A DNA stretch of 64,000 nt from Gracilaria domingensis (Eukaryota > Rhodophyta > Florideophyceae > Gracilariales > Gracilariaceae). The first letter of the stretch is position 1. Each line of letters begins with the position of its first letter. Where the stretch lies: contig VCMS01000004.1 in assembly GCA_022539475.1 (NCBI GenBank), forward strand, positions 310,001 to 374,000, given 5' to 3'. A model generated the notes under the pieces. The model searched no databases and had not been told where the DNA came from. It saw only the letters and a program-made list of their open reading frames with translations. The position numbers were made by a program, and so were the translations under genes. Positions 30,028 through 41,793 of the stretch are shown here, piece after piece.

Positions 30028-33000
30028 ATGACCGACCGAAGCGTCGGCGACGCCGGTCTCGCCTTCCTGCAGCGCGCGCCGCCGCCCTTCTCACCCCCCA
30101 TGTGGCGCCCGCCCACCCTCGAACCGCTTCAGGCCTCCCCCGTCCCTCTTCTCCCTCCCCCCCGCTCTCTCCGCGACCCTTTCAACTCCGTCTGGGGCCC
30201 CATCTCCGCCCCTCTCGCCTCTCATGTCGACGTCCCCACTTCTACTCCCCCTCGCGCTCTGCCGCTTCTCTCGACCCCCCCAACCCGTCCCAACTTGCCG
30301 ACCGTCTCGCCGCCACCAACATCGACCCGGCCATAGATCACTCGCCGCGTCGCCCTCGTCGGCGTCGCGCCAGGCGCGACGACTATGCTTCGCCGTCGGT
30401 AACGCCCGTTGAGTCCCGCCCGCAGCCGTCTCGTTCCCGTCCCCTGTCCGTCCGAGAGTACAACCGCCGCATCTCCGCCTACGCACGCAAGCGTGATCTG
30501 CAGGGGGCGCTTCGCACTCTCAATGAACTAGACCGTTCGCCGTCCGTTTCACGAAACCTCTTCACGTACAACGCCGTCATAAACGCTCTCGTTGTTTGTT
30601 CCCAGCATGCCAGAGCTCACGAGTTCTGGCGCGCCATGCAGGAGGCCGGCATTCAGCCCAACTTGGTCACGTATAATACCATGCTCAAGTCCTGTTTTGG
30701 TGGATCAGAGGAGGACGTTCAACGAGCTTTTGGCCTTCTGGATGAAATGAAGGAGCGTGGCATAGCTGCAGACAGAGTCACTCTCAACAGCGTTATCAAC
30801 GCTTGTGTTTCAGCAGGACGCGTTTCAGAAGCTCAGAAAGTGTATGAGATGATGCGCGTCCAGAACATCGAACCTGATGCCTACACTTTTTGCACCCTGG
30901 CCAAACAAGCTCGTCATTCCGGAGATGTCACCATGTTGGATGCGCTGCTTTTGCATCAACTGCACCACCACTGCCCCAAGAAGTCCGACTCCTCTGAAGA
31001 GTCCATTTCCCCAGTTGCGTACAACACTATAGCTGATGCTTACATTCGCTGTGGTTACCCGGAACGCGCAATGAACCTCATCGAGCGCATGAGATACCCG
31101 AATCGTGTTGATGCAGCTGATGTTATCCCAGTTTTTCCCGACGTCCAGACCTATAACGTTCGCCTCAAGGCACTTCGTGAAAGTGGTGCCCCCGCCAGTG
31201 AAGCGTTTGATGCGCTGTGTGAAATGAGTAATCACGGACTAGAAGCCGATCACATTACTCTTCTCACTTTGGCTGACTTGTGCTGCCGTCGAGAGGAGAT
31301 GAGTCTCGCTGAAGGCGTTTTGCGAGCGGCTACAGAGGCTGACATTCGAGAACATGAGAAGGGGTCCCCGGAATGGAGATCCCTTTGCTCCTCTCGCAAG
31401 GATAACAATCGCCAGATATATAAACCGTCAACCGTTAACGTGCAAAACAACGGAAGGCGTAACGCTAATCAGCCTAAGAATGCAAAGGCGAACGCGGCTC
31501 TTTTCAACGCTCTTATTCGTGGTTACTCTTCCCTCGATCCACCGGATGTGGAGCGTGCGGTTGCTCTCTACGGGGAAATGCGTTGGTATGTCAAAACGTT
31601 TGGCTTTAACTGGTATGCAGCGGACTCGGTTACATATACTATGCTTGTCGATAGTTTTGCTCGCATCGGGGACGCTACCCGTGCCGAAGTGATTATTTCA
31701 GAGATGGAAGCCGCCGGGCGGTCAAACGTTGTCGCCTACAATGCATACCTCAAGGCAAACAGAGGAAATGGGTTTCAGGCGGCGCTCTCCATCCTAGACA
31801 GAATGAAACTAGCAGGCCTCCGTCCAGACGTTGTAACGTACAACACTGTAATTGACTACTTAAGCTCTGAAGAGAATGGAACACAGATAGCGGAGGAGCT
31901 TGTTCGTGTTGATATGCCCCGCAACGGGGTCAAACCTGATCTGCTAACGTTCAATACTCTTATCAAAGGTGTAGCGCGCAACAGAGGTAACAAGAGTGAT
32001 GCGTCGTCCGCACTAAGTGCCGCTTACAAGTGGCTTAAGGAGCTGCAATCGCGTGGCCTAAAGCCAGATGAGTTCACCTACCAGAGCATGGTCAGCGCAT
32101 GTGCCGCAGCAGGCGATGCTCCAAGGGCACTGGAATTCTTTCGCAAGGTTGAGGCAGAACGTGCTAAACGCGTCAAAGCGAACGGGAGGCTAAATGGGTT
32201 TCCACACTCTACCCCATCTATGTCTGCACAAAGCCCGAATTGGAGGAACACGGCATTGAATGGAACAATGCCTGGATTTACAACAGCTCCGCTGCCAAAC
32301 AGCTCCACGTCAATGTCCACGCGTGGACTGGGAAGCCGGAATTCAAGCAAGGTGGGGCTGTCGGCACAGTCACATGCAAGTGATTGGATGCTACTACCTC
32401 ATCCAGCCGCGTACGTCGCTCTGATGCGTGCGTTCCTATCTTCCGGTGCCAAAGACGGTGTGACCTCAGTATTGCTTCTTCGTGATGAGATGGTAGCCCG
32501 CGGTCTTGAGCTTGGAAGAACTGGGTATACTGCCGTTGCTGATGCATATGCTGAGCGCGCTGATTGTGACAGCGTGGAGGCCACATTGCGGGAGATGATG
32601 GCCAAGGATCCCCAATCTCAGAACATGAAACTGGGTCCTGTTCATCACTGTATTCGCATGAAAGCGCTGTGCAATGCGGGACGTCTTGATGATGCTATTG
32701 CAATTTTACCTGAGGTGGAGAACGCGGATACAGCCGTGTTTAATGTGCTTATCTGTGCATGCGCCAAGAACAAAGATATGGAGCGACTAATTGCTGTGCT
32801 ACGTGAGATGGAAGCTCGTCAGATTCAACCGGATTCGATCACTAGTCGCGCGATGAGTAGCATGATGAGGAACGTTGCTCGAATGCTTAAGACTTTTGAC
32901 GAACGCTTTGCCAGAAGCATCACGAAGTTCGTGGACCCCACCCATTCTCCACTGGAGCCCATGACCACCACTAATGGCCACATGGAACCCAACAAACCAT

Positions 33001-33071
33001 CCATATGGAAGTCGGATGGAGACTACTTTTCCAGTTTTGATTCTACAACCTCCGCAAACAACCTTCAGTGA
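30028..33071 (+). CDS. P-class pentatricopeptide repeat (PPR) protein
   Basis: Around 1,015 residues. PPR proteins bind organelle RNA sequence-specifically and control its processing, stability or translation. About 17 repeats are visible from near residue 170, for example NLVTYNTMLKSCF, DRVTLNSVINACV, DVVTYNTVIDYLS, DLLTFNTLIKGVA and DTAVFNVLICACA. The repeats are P-type, with no E/DYW or SMR domain, so it is neither an editing factor nor GUN1-like. A non-repeat, Ser-rich insertion lies at 32,180-32,390. The repeat frame has no ATG upstream. The only plausible ATGs (30028, 30100) lie in another frame that would join after one missing base, most simply at the C-rich stretch near 30,270-30,280 (STPP into NPSQLADRL). 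The N-terminus is Pro/Arg/Ser-rich and would suit an organelle transit peptide. Confidence 0.88.
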
Positions 33072-34857
33072 AGTTAGTACTACTTCCTCATTGAACTTGT
33101 CTGTCGGCTTTGTATGTATTATTCTCGAAACGAAAGAGAGAGAATGGCTTATTGATTGTCATGGTTGAGCGTCGGCTGTCTTGAGTTCTTCGTTCTGCTC
33201 CTTACTCGTTTGTTTTGTTTATATTATCTGAGCTCTAGAGCATTCAATTCGTCTGCACTGTGGCATCGTTTCTTAACTACATAGGTAAACGTCTTATTTC
33301 GATTCCCTCTAGCTACAGTTCCCTACATCTATCTGAACCGCTGCGATCCTCCGGAGGAGAGCTGTTCTTGGAAACGTCTCCTATGTACACGTCCCTGAAT
33401 TGTATTTCCATCCTAATCCAACAAAGAGACTCAGTGCACTGTTGCATACCTAACGGCGTCAAGAGAGCGACCCTGCGATGCGTACGTGCAAAGGCAACAA
33501 GTGCTAAGAGGGTTGAGAGAGTTTCTGCTCATCAGGGGATTCGTTCAAGACTGAGGGTAAGGATCGCCCTCCTATTCTGGTAGCCTTCGAGGGCTAGCTT
33601 ACCTTTGTACATCGTATGCTATACAAGTTCTCATATTAATGTCCGACACAGCATTTACTACACCACACATGCAAGAGCAGGTGAACGCTCCAAACCTCCT
33701 GCGCCCACTGCGTTCATTTTTCACGGTGTCAGATCTGTGCCCTATCACCCACGACCCACTGTATTGGGCTGGACTAAACCATCATCTTTTCTCTCATCGC
33801 CTGAGCATAGATGATCTTTCTCTCTCTCTTTATGGGTATTCTAGCCTAATTCCGACGTAGAATATAGCGCTTCTCGTCGAAGAAGCGCTCTCTCGCAAGG
33901 AAGGCCAGCACCCTCGCGGGCCACTTTCGAATAATCGCACCAACAGCTAGACCCCGGCGTTCGCGTAGCGCTGGCAAACATAAGCGTCGCGACATATTTC
34001 GCATCGGGCACCTCAGAATATAATGTTCCACAGTATTCAGAATAGATGATATCATCATGACCGACCAAAGATATCACAATTAATTGTCTTGCAGTTCCTG
34101 TTAAATTCTGTTCTCATTTTGCGGAGAGGAGCAGCGTTTTGCTTTGGGCTAGAATGTGTCTTTCGCAAGGTTTCGGGAAAGATGATGAGAATCATTAGCG
34201 TCTACACAAGCCAATGGGCGTTCTACGCATGAAACCACGTGATGTCGATCACGAAAACTTTTTGGGCAGTGATCCTCTCAAAGATTGATAGCGATATATT
34301 TCCCTTAAGATCTGTTTCTGCTCCTCTGTAGTCTCGAATGGAGGCATAAGTGCAATATGTACGATGCAGATATGCGCCAGAGAAAGCCAACTCGTTCTAT
34401 GCCAACCAATCTTGGCGTCTCTTTATTTCGAGCAATTTTGCAAGAGAGAGTCCTGAAGTGCGATGTGTGCTGTCTGGTCGAATGAGTTTACGAGTTCCAT
34501 TATAAGCAAAAGCGTTTCCCAAACGACCCATTCTGCTATCAACGTATGAATGAAAAGCATAAGGCATCCAAATGCAAATGAGTGACTGTGACACCAAAGC
34601 TTCACAGCGAAGCCTTCATTCCTCTTGTCTCCGAACAAAAAGAAATTAAATATCAGGTGATGTTGAACATTAGCTAGCTTGCTTTGGAAACTGAAGTGAC
34701 ACATCTGTGAGGGTCTGCGACTTGAACTAATGAAGGTAAAGTTATTAATAACACAAATGTTTACGTGAACTGTGGTTCTCAATCTCAGAGATCGCCATTG
34801 ACTTGTCAAATGCGAAATGCAAACGGAACGGCCTCTTCTCTCATACCAGAAGAAGAA
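33072..34857. other. 1.8-kb intergenic region, no gene seen
   Basis: Holds the PPR 3' UTR at the start. Frames are short and without signatures. Composition becomes AT-rich. The last ~60 bases before 34,858 begin to resemble the region upstream of the second secreted-protein copy. Confidence 0.55.
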
Positions 34858-35600
34858 AACAGCACCGTGGAGAGAGAATTGAAACGCCTTGCGAAGAGGG
34901 TTCCATTCGGTGTCCAAGCAGTATAAGATCCAGTCCTCGAGAAAGACTGCCACAACATCTCTCTCATCCTACCATCTCTCATCAAACAAACACAGTTGTT
35001 CTCTTTCTCTTAACGATGGCTTCTCGCATGATCAAATCTTTCTTTTTTCTCTTTGGCCTTCTGCTCGTATTCCCATTGCAGCCTGGCAATGCGTTACAGT
35101 TTCCGGACTACAACCACGAGCAGCATCCTCTGCACGCTCTGGTGGCGACTGGTGCCACAATTGCACCGATCATTATGAAAAGTACGCACGTTTTGTGTAC
35201 AAAACAGGATGGACGGCCGAGCGGATGATGTTCGTCCCGACGATGGCAAACTATGAAGACATATGGAATCGAAGCCGTCTCGGACGCAATTCAGACGTGT
35301 TCTTCATAGTGGGGACATCGACACGGTCGTTGATTCCATATGTCTAGGTGAGGTTGAACGCGGGGGCGAGAGTGCTCTTAATGCTGAACGGAAAGTCAGC
35401 AGCAACGGGGCCAGAATTAATGGCTTGTCGCAGAAAATGGGGACACCCACGTTGAGTTACATCAGTGACAGGGAGAGCGTATCTCACTAGAGGACGCTGA
35501 TAGGGCCTTATCCTAGAAATTTTGGTCTCCGACGGGAATAAATTGTGCTACCCCATCCGAGCTCGGTAACTGCTAGAGAGAAGTTGTAAATCCGAAATAG
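34858..35600 (+). pseudogene. Decayed copy of the secreted-protein gene, with promoter
   Basis: A diverged direct repeat of 37,850-38,610. The shared parts include the TATA-like GTATAAG (34,921), the leader ACTGCCACAACATCTC, and the start codon at 35016. The first residues MASRMIKSFFFLFGLLLVFP are a signal peptide like that of the other copy, followed by QPGNALQFPDYNHEQHPLHA. The frame is then disrupted: the continuation (FVYKTGWTAERMMFVP, NYEDIWNRSRLG) lies in another frame and soon stops, and the 3' half of the other copy is absent. It is a truncated paralogue of the host's own gene. A short secreted peptide of 69 residues could still be made from the first frame, but I see no reason to expect it. 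Confidence 0.75.
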
Positions 35601-37849
35601 ATTTACTGTGCTGTTTGCTTAATATGCTCCAAAGAGAATGGCCGAATTTGAGTATTTCCAGATACCAAGGAGTAATCTGAATCGAGCTTCAAATATTCCT
35701 GCGGTGCCCTGATGGAGAGGCGAAGAAGACGTTAGAGAGATAATGACAGCTTTTAAAATCAATGTCATGGAGAAGTGAATTAAACGAGAGAGCAAGTATT
35801 ACATGGAACAAGCTCATCGTCTATGAATTAGGAAGAAATGAATCCGGTTGATCTAGTCACAACCGAAATCATTACCGATCACGAAAGTGAACTGCCTTTT
35901 AGTTCTTTGCTGGAAGGAATGAATTCTCTCATTCGGATATCTATGCTACCGTGTAATACCTGAAACTTATATTTGTCTAGATGATGCAAGTGTCACTGCT
36001 TTAAAATGATTCTGAGTAAATACCTACCACCCCTAATGTAGCGGCTATTTTCAGATAACAAGAATAGTTTTGTCCAGATTCTTGCCACGCAGGGATAGAG
36101 CGACGTTTTGTTAGATTAGAGGACACGGAGTACCTTTGACGGTAGATCATGCAGAGAAGGAAAAAGGGATTTCAATGGTGATTAACTTTCAGAAAGGCTT
36201 GTCCTCCACACACCTAAAAAGGTTTGCAGAACATAATCTTCCTGTCAAACTTTCGAAACGTGTACAAGTGTACCGCAGAGTGCGCTACAGCGCAGGCACG
36301 TATCTCCGTTTGGAGAGGGAAAAATCAAGCAGATACTTCACGGGACCCACAGGTCCAGCTGGCGCCCCGTAGGACCAGTGATCATACAAAGCCTCTCATG
36401 CTACTGTCCACCATTTGAGTGTCTCATCAGCAATCACACACGCACAGCCTTCGACGCTGCAAGAGTCGAGACGTGACAAGTGGTTCGTCACTTACGAACC
36501 ACTTCGTCGAAGTACACTGTCTCAGTTTCTTCGCAATAAGCTCTCCAGTCAACCTCTACGTGTAGTAAAGGTGTGGGAAAATTGGGCATTAGGAGAACTA
36601 CTGCAGTCTTTATGTCACCTTGTCACGCGTCAGGATGATTAACGTCCAAACCCCACTCTTCCGGAGTACGCACTCAATCCCTGCACTCTTTCAAGAAAAT
36701 GCGCACCCAAACTTTGTTAACCGATTTGATATGAACACGATCACTGCAATGTTTCTTACTACTACCGGCAGTCGTCCATGCTGCTCTACGAAACATCCGT
36801 CCATTCATTTCCTCTTTGCTCTTCTGTCGCTGCACAGCATTCCAATTTCCATGCACACTCTGCGTCATTCAGTAAAGTCAGCTTGCGTTTCCTCAGAACG
36901 CTGTGTCTAATGTCCAAGACTTTCGTCGGTTTTATTCGGCTTTTTGGCCTAAAGACGAGCAAAAGCCTTGCGCATGAATCAACCTTGGCTTTTGCATTAA
37001 ACAAATGGCTTTTTCCAATTTATCGTGGCAGGGATCAAATTTCCGACAGAAGTTATCTTGGTCACCAATTCGACATTTTCTAAAGCGTCCCTTCTTGTGC
37101 GCACTGCGCCACTCTAGTCGGGCTACGATAGTCCCCATCAATTATGAACTTTTGAGCTGCACTGCTGGACGCATAACGCTCTCAGTAGATATGTTGACTA
37201 GACCAATGATGCCTACTCTATTCTCAGCATAATTACATTCTGCGAGCTGATTACCGCATTGAATTGTGTGGTTTTTCTGGGCTCTCTGTCACCCAACAAA
37301 CGGATTAAACGGTGAAATAGAAGAGGGTTAGGAAAGAAAAGATGACTGCATTCGGCTTCCACTTCTTACCAAAGTCAGTTACCGTCAAGACAAGAGCGTA
37401 TGAGAGATACATCACTGCGTGGGCCTGTGGAACTCGCCTTTCTGCTCGTCATAGTAGTTACTTCTGATAGAGAGGTACACGCAGAGAATGCACGAACTCG
37501 TCAATTTTGAAACCAATAAGCTTAAAGTAATCGAAGTTTGCCCATTCAAATGCATTTGAGTTCTTTATCGCTGTCGAACACACATTTGTGGACAATGCTT
37601 CGATAGCAAAATTGTTCGTAACTTTGTTGTACGCGCAACAAAGTGCAATTGACTTGAACAGAGTAAACTGCGCTGACTCTGCATTGTTTACCATAAAAAT
37701 GATTCGATTCGCGAAGACAACGTACTTCGCGACGAAAAGAATCATATCTCTCTGCATTTTTTCTTGTGCTTCAGGGCTCACAATTCATATTGATTATTGA
37801 AATGCAAGCAGAATAAAGCCATCTTTCGTTTCCTGGAGAGACAAATATT
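35601..37849. other. 2.2-kb spacer between the two secreted-gene copies
   Basis: AT-leaning sequence with no long frame of protein-like composition. It includes a small inverted repeat, AAGTGGTTCGT (36478-36488) with its complement at 36494-36504. Nothing marks it as a mobile element: no terminal repeats or transposase-like frame were found. Confidence 0.5.
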
Positions 37850-37930
37850 ACGTGTCAGGAGAGACGAACAACACCATGAAGTGGAGAGTGCTACACTTTG
37901 CGGAGAGGATTTTGTTTGGTGCGCAAACAG

Positions 37931-37937
37931 TATAAAA
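37931..37937 (+). promoter_or_regulatory. TATA box of the secreted-protein gene
   Basis: TATAAAA stands 64 bp upstream of the ATG at 37995. The decayed copy has TATAAG at the corresponding position and the two leaders stay alignable between TATA and ATG. That conservation supports a real core promoter with transcription starting around 37,960. Confidence 0.7.
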
Positions 37938-37994
37938 GCCCAGTGCTCGGGAAACACTGCCACAACATCTCCCTCATCCTACCGTCTCTTAACG

Positions 37995-38741
37995 ATGGTT
38001 TCTCACATAGTGAAATCATTCTTCTTCCTCTTTTCCGTTCTTCTCGTACTCGTATTGCAACCGGGCAATGCGTTTACGTTTCCGGATTACAGTCACGAGC
38101 AGCATTCTTTGCACGCTCTGGTGGCGACTTGTGCCCCAATTGCACCGGTCATTATGAAGAACTACGCACGGTTTGTGCACAAAACAGGATGGACGGCCGA
38201 GCGGATGATGTTCGTTCCTCGAACCGCCAACTATGAGGATGTGTGGAGTCGAAGCCCACTGGGATCCAACCTGGACGCATTGCTCATCGTAGGAACCACG
38301 AAACGGTGGCCAGAGCCGTACATCAAGGTGGAATTGAACGCTGCGGCGAGGGTCTTCTTAATGCTGAGTGGCAAGTCCGAAAAATTGAGGTCTCCGCGCA
38401 ACAGGACCAGAGTCAGTGGTTTGTCTCGGAAATGGGGGAACGCACGATGGGTGAAATCAGTGACAGGAGAGCGCATCCCTGTAGAGGACGTTGATAGGTT
38501 CGGCGGGAATGTCAGTCTCGACGCCCAGGGCCTTACCCTGGAATCCATGATTTCCGATGGCGAAGAAATTGTGCTACCGCACCCCAGCGCCGAAACTGTC
38601 GAAGGTCGACCATGCCAGCGATTTACGCTGTTGTTCGCTAAACCAGATTCCGGCAGAGTGACGGCGTTCGACTATCCCCAGCCAACATTGAACGTGTTGG
38701 ACCTGGCGAAAGGAAGAGTCGTGGCCACCACCTCATTGTGA
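37995..38741 (+). CDS. Secreted protein of unknown family, N-terminal part
   Basis: 248 residues from the ATG at 37995 to TGA at 38739-38741. The first ~26 residues are a strong signal peptide (basic start MVSHIVK, a long Phe/Leu/Val core, then QPGNA before FTFPDYSHEQ), so it should enter the secretory pathway. The mature part has conserved stretches shared with the decayed copy: ARFVHKTGWTAERMMFVP and ANYEDVWSRSPLGSNLDAL. Next comes a beta-rich segment with YIKVELNAAARVFLMLSG, resembling carbohydrate-binding beta-sandwich modules only in outline. One Asn-glycosylation site is visible (NVS). The start is supported by the leader conserved between copies. The frame then ends, but related-looking coding sequence continues downstream in another frame, so the intact gene may be longer. 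I do not recognise the family. Confidence 0.65.
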   Translation: MVSHIVKSFFFLFSVLLVLVLQPGNAFTFPDYSHEQHSLHALVATCAPIAPVIMKNYARFVHKTGWTAERMMFVPRTANYEDVWSRSPLGSNLDALLIVGTTKRWPEPYIKVELNAAARVFLMLSGKSEKLRSPRNRTRVSGLSRKWGNARWVKSVTGERIPVEDVDRFGGNVSLDAQGLTLESMISDGEEIVLPHPSAETVEGRPCQRFTLLFAKPDSGRVTAFDYPQPTLNVLDLAKGRVVATTSL

Positions 38742-39580
38742 TGGTCGTCCACATGCATGTTTCGCATGCAAGATGTTTCACCACACGCTTCCACACTATA
38801 GTGTTTGCCGTTCTGGACACAAACTGGAGGTTAGAGGCAGAAGTGCGAATGAAGATGGACTTTGGGGCGGCAGTAGTGACTTGGGCGAACCAGACGGAGC
38901 AGGTAATAAGCGCTGTCGATGCTCAAATTGCGAAAGAGCTCGATGAACGTCAAGTGCTCGCACGTCCGCCCTTCAACGTGCTAAATGTCGACAGTCACTA
39001 CCCGTCGTCGGTGGACCACAGGTATTTGCTACACAACTTTCTGACAGCCCGTGTGGGGAACGAACGGGAAGGGTTAAATGGGGTTTATGAGCATTGGCGC
39101 GGCCCGCTGAAATCTTGTCTGCACTCCAAGGAGGAGAAGCTGAACAGAGGCTTTAACTTTGATGTGCGAAACCCATCAAGAGCGATGAGGTACATCAACG
39201 CGACTACGGACGCGTGAATGCAGCAGTTGTCGGGGGACAATGTGAAAAGGTTTCTGAAGATCCTGGACACTTTGTCGTTCGGGGCGAGGTTTTGCCGGTT
39301 TGGTGGGCAAAAGCTAAAAGAGGTGGAGAACGGCGGGGTGTTTTTCACCGAACCTTACTTTTGAAAACTTGAGAAAGGTGCGGGGAAGAACTCGGTGCGC
39401 CAGTTCATCAGCCCCGACCTTGGAATAGTGGAGCTGAGAAAAGGGTTGATTCTTCCTGATGGCCCTTGGTGGCAACCGATGGGGTACGTTCCGCGAAACA
39501 CAAACGCAGTGAACGGAAGAAGGTTTGAGAATATAGAAAAGTGTGTGCTTGCTTTTATGAACTCGAAAGAAAGATGGTGA
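38742..39580 (+). pseudogene. Probable 3' continuation of the secreted-protein gene
   Basis: One frame, different from the upstream part, stays protein-like from about 38,804 to 39,580: FAVLDTNWRLEAEVRMKM, LLHNFLTARVGNEREGLN, FGARFCRFGGQKLKEVENGG, ISPDLGIVELRKGLILPDG, then a stop at 39,578. It is crossed by two in-frame TGA codons (39215-39217 and 39362-39364), each of which could be a CGA (Arg) codon changed at one base. An intron could join the upstream frame, since GT and AG pairs exist around 38,738-38,801, but it would not remove the two TGAs. The simplest reading is a recently decaying gene of about 500 codons; selenocysteine read-through is possible but unsupported. Confidence 0.5.
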
Positions 39581-40572
39581 GATAAAACAGTAGAAGATAG
39601 CACAAGATAACATAACATAACTTTTTACATTTTGATGCTTTGCTGTTTGGCAGTCTTTGAGTCGAGTGCGCGGCGCTACGGCATTAGGAACATCAGTACA
39701 ATGCTGAACGTGAAAAAATGATACGTCGCGGGTAGAACAAGAGTGTTTGGAAGCTCACATCGAGACTGCGGACGTTTGGTCATTTTCAAATCGTCGTTGG
39801 GAACATGAGTAATCCGCCGCTTCTGAGTGGCCAGCCGTGGTGATCCTGGGAGCGAATGCATTCGGTGAATGACATATTCATTTGCTGTCCGAAGGGCAGG
39901 CACGATGACACACGACGCGAGAGTTGCGCGTTGGCGCCTTGACGGCTGTAAGTACCGTCGGTAAGTGCGGAGGGATGGGCGGGATGGAAGGACGGTTGCT
40001 TGGGGGCAAACGCCGGCGAGCGGCAAACGGCATCGGGCGCAAGCGAAAGGGAGATGTTCGGCGGGAGGCATGTGTAACAGCGAAGCACTGCACGCGCACG
40101 CGGGAACGCTGAAAGCCGCGTGCCCGCCGCACTCCGCCTCCGCCGCCACGCGCGCCGCCACCGCACCGCTTGCACGCCGCGGCGCAACACACGTGCCACG
40201 CCACGGAAAAAAACCCTAAAACGAAGCGGTAATCCGCCAATCAGCCGCGGCCGCCGCCGCGTGATTTTTTACGCGCGTCCGTTAGCCTCACGATTTGCAA
40301 AAACATCTAGGCGCCGCCCAGTGCGCGCGCCACAAGTGGCGAACACGCCCGGTGCTCCATACACGCTGTAACAATCGCGCGCCGTTGCACGTGTCACAGC
40401 CAAGCTGCGCTCGCCACGCCAAGCACCACAGCGGCTCCTCTTCTTTCCCATCCGCGAGCAACCCGCTGCTGCCAGATAAAAGCGCCGCCGCCCTTGCAAG
40501 CGCCGCCCCCGCCGTGCTCCGCATTGCGAGCTGATTGACTTCTGTTTCATTGCGTGCCTTTGTACCGTACCA
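39581..40572. other. Spacer with GC-rich promoter of PDK
   Basis: The first 350 bp are AT-leaning. From about 39,950 to 40,570 the sequence turns GC- and CpG-rich, the same type of island seen before other genes here, and ends in the PDK 5' UTR. Long open frames in this part are composition effects. No RNA gene was seen. Confidence 0.55.
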
Positions 40573-41793
40573 ATGTCTGCCCCCGCTGTGAGCGCTATTT
40601 CCAATGTTGCGTCCAATGCCAACGTCGTCGCCGCCGCCGCCACCGCGGTGGCACGCGCGGCGCCCGCCGTGCGCCAGCTTTTGAGGCCCTCTCTGCGACA
40701 ATCGCCGCAGGCTCTACGCCGCGAAATCGCTCGCGCTGCTTCGCACAGCGGCACTCCGCTTACCATTCGTGAGTTGTATGCGTTTGGACAGCGCGCGCTG
40801 CTGGCCACCAATGCCACCCGGCTTCACTCGGCGCAGTGGTTGCACGCCGAGCTGCCTGTGCGACTGGCCCATCGCGTCCTGGAGTTGGACGAACTGCCGT
40901 ACGGTCTCGCCGACATGCCCTCCGTCAAGCAAGTCAAGCAAATGTATGAGAACTCTTTTTGTGACATTGTCGAGTCGGGTTTGCCGCAGGACTACCGAGA
41001 AGAAGAACAGTTTTCGGATATGCTGTATAGCATCCGCAACCGCCACGATGATGTCGTTCGCCTCATTGCAAAAGGTGTCATTGAACTCAAGGAGCATTGT
41101 GGACGGGGCACGTCCGACCTGGAGATTCGCTCCTTTCTCGACCGCTTCTACATGTCTAGGATTGGAATTCGTGTCCTGATGAGTCATCATCTTGCGCTTG
41201 GCGACCCCTCGCCGGGCATGGCCGGTGTCATCAACCGCTTTTGTAAACCTTCGCATCTCATTGAGCAGGCCGTCGTCGCTACAAGATCGCTTGCGTACCA
41301 ACATTATGGAGAAGCTCCCGACGTTCAAATCCGAGGAAACACCGAGTTACAGTTTCCGTACATTGATTCACACCTTTACCTTTGTCTGTTCGAGTTGCTG
41401 AAGAACAGTTTGAGAGCCACCGTGGAGACACATCGTGATGCTGATGTACTACCTCCTGTCAGATGTATTATAGCCGATGGCATGGAAGATGTTACCATAA
41501 AGATAAGTGATGAGGGCGGGGGCTTCCGACGTTCGGAAATGAAAGGAGTTTGGACTTATCTGTTCACTACTGCGAAACTACCACCCAAACAGCTTTTGGA
41601 AATGGAAGATCGATGTGACAAGACGAATCGACCCGACCCCATTGCTGGCTTCGGCTATGGTTTACCGCTCAGTAGGCTGTATGCAAGATACTGGGGTGGT
41701 GAACTTGCCTTGGCAAGCATGGAAGGTTATGGTACTGACGCTTATCTTCATCTGTCAAAACTGGGTGATAAGAAGGAATGTCTCACCGCTTAA
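40573..41793 (+). CDS. PDK: Mitochondrial pyruvate dehydrogenase kinase (PDK/BCKDK family)
   Basis: A 406-residue intronless gene. PDK phosphorylates the E1 alpha subunit of the pyruvate dehydrogenase complex and switches it off, in the mitochondrial matrix. The Ala/Arg-rich first ~55 residues act as a presequence. The helical regulatory domain follows (FCDIVESGLPQDYREEEQF, FYMSRIGIRVLMSHHLAL). The GHKL ATP-binding domain has N box FELLKNSLRA (about residue 277), G1 ISDEGGG, G2 GFGYGLPLSR and the C-terminal YGTDAYLHL. The ATP-lid segment WTYLFTTA is also present. Length and motif order are normal. PDK and BCKDK are hard to split by eye; the match to the PDK layout is better. Confidence 0.93.
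   Translation: MSAPAVSAISNVASNANVVAAAATAVARAAPAVRQLLRPSLRQSPQALRREIARAASHSGTPLTIRELYAFGQRALLATNATRLHSAQWLHAELPVRLAHRVLELDELPYGLADMPSVKQVKQMYENSFCDIVESGLPQDYREEEQFSDMLYSIRNRHDDVVRLIAKGVIELKEHCGRGTSDLEIRSFLDRFYMSRIGIRVLMSHHLALGDPSPGMAGVINRFCKPSHLIEQAVVATRSLAYQHYGEAPDVQIRGNTELQFPYIDSHLYLCLFELLKNSLRATVETHRDADVLPPVRCIIADGMEDVTIKISDEGGGFRRSEMKGVWTYLFTTAKLPPKQLLEMEDRCDKTNRPDPIAGFGYGLPLSRLYARYWGGELALASMEGYGTDAYLHLSKLGDKKECLTA

Noticed and set aside
39215-39364. TGA codons as selenocysteine or a changed genetic code
   Set aside because: Other genes in the window end normally with TGA, and no SECIS-like element was recognised; decay or read error is simpler.
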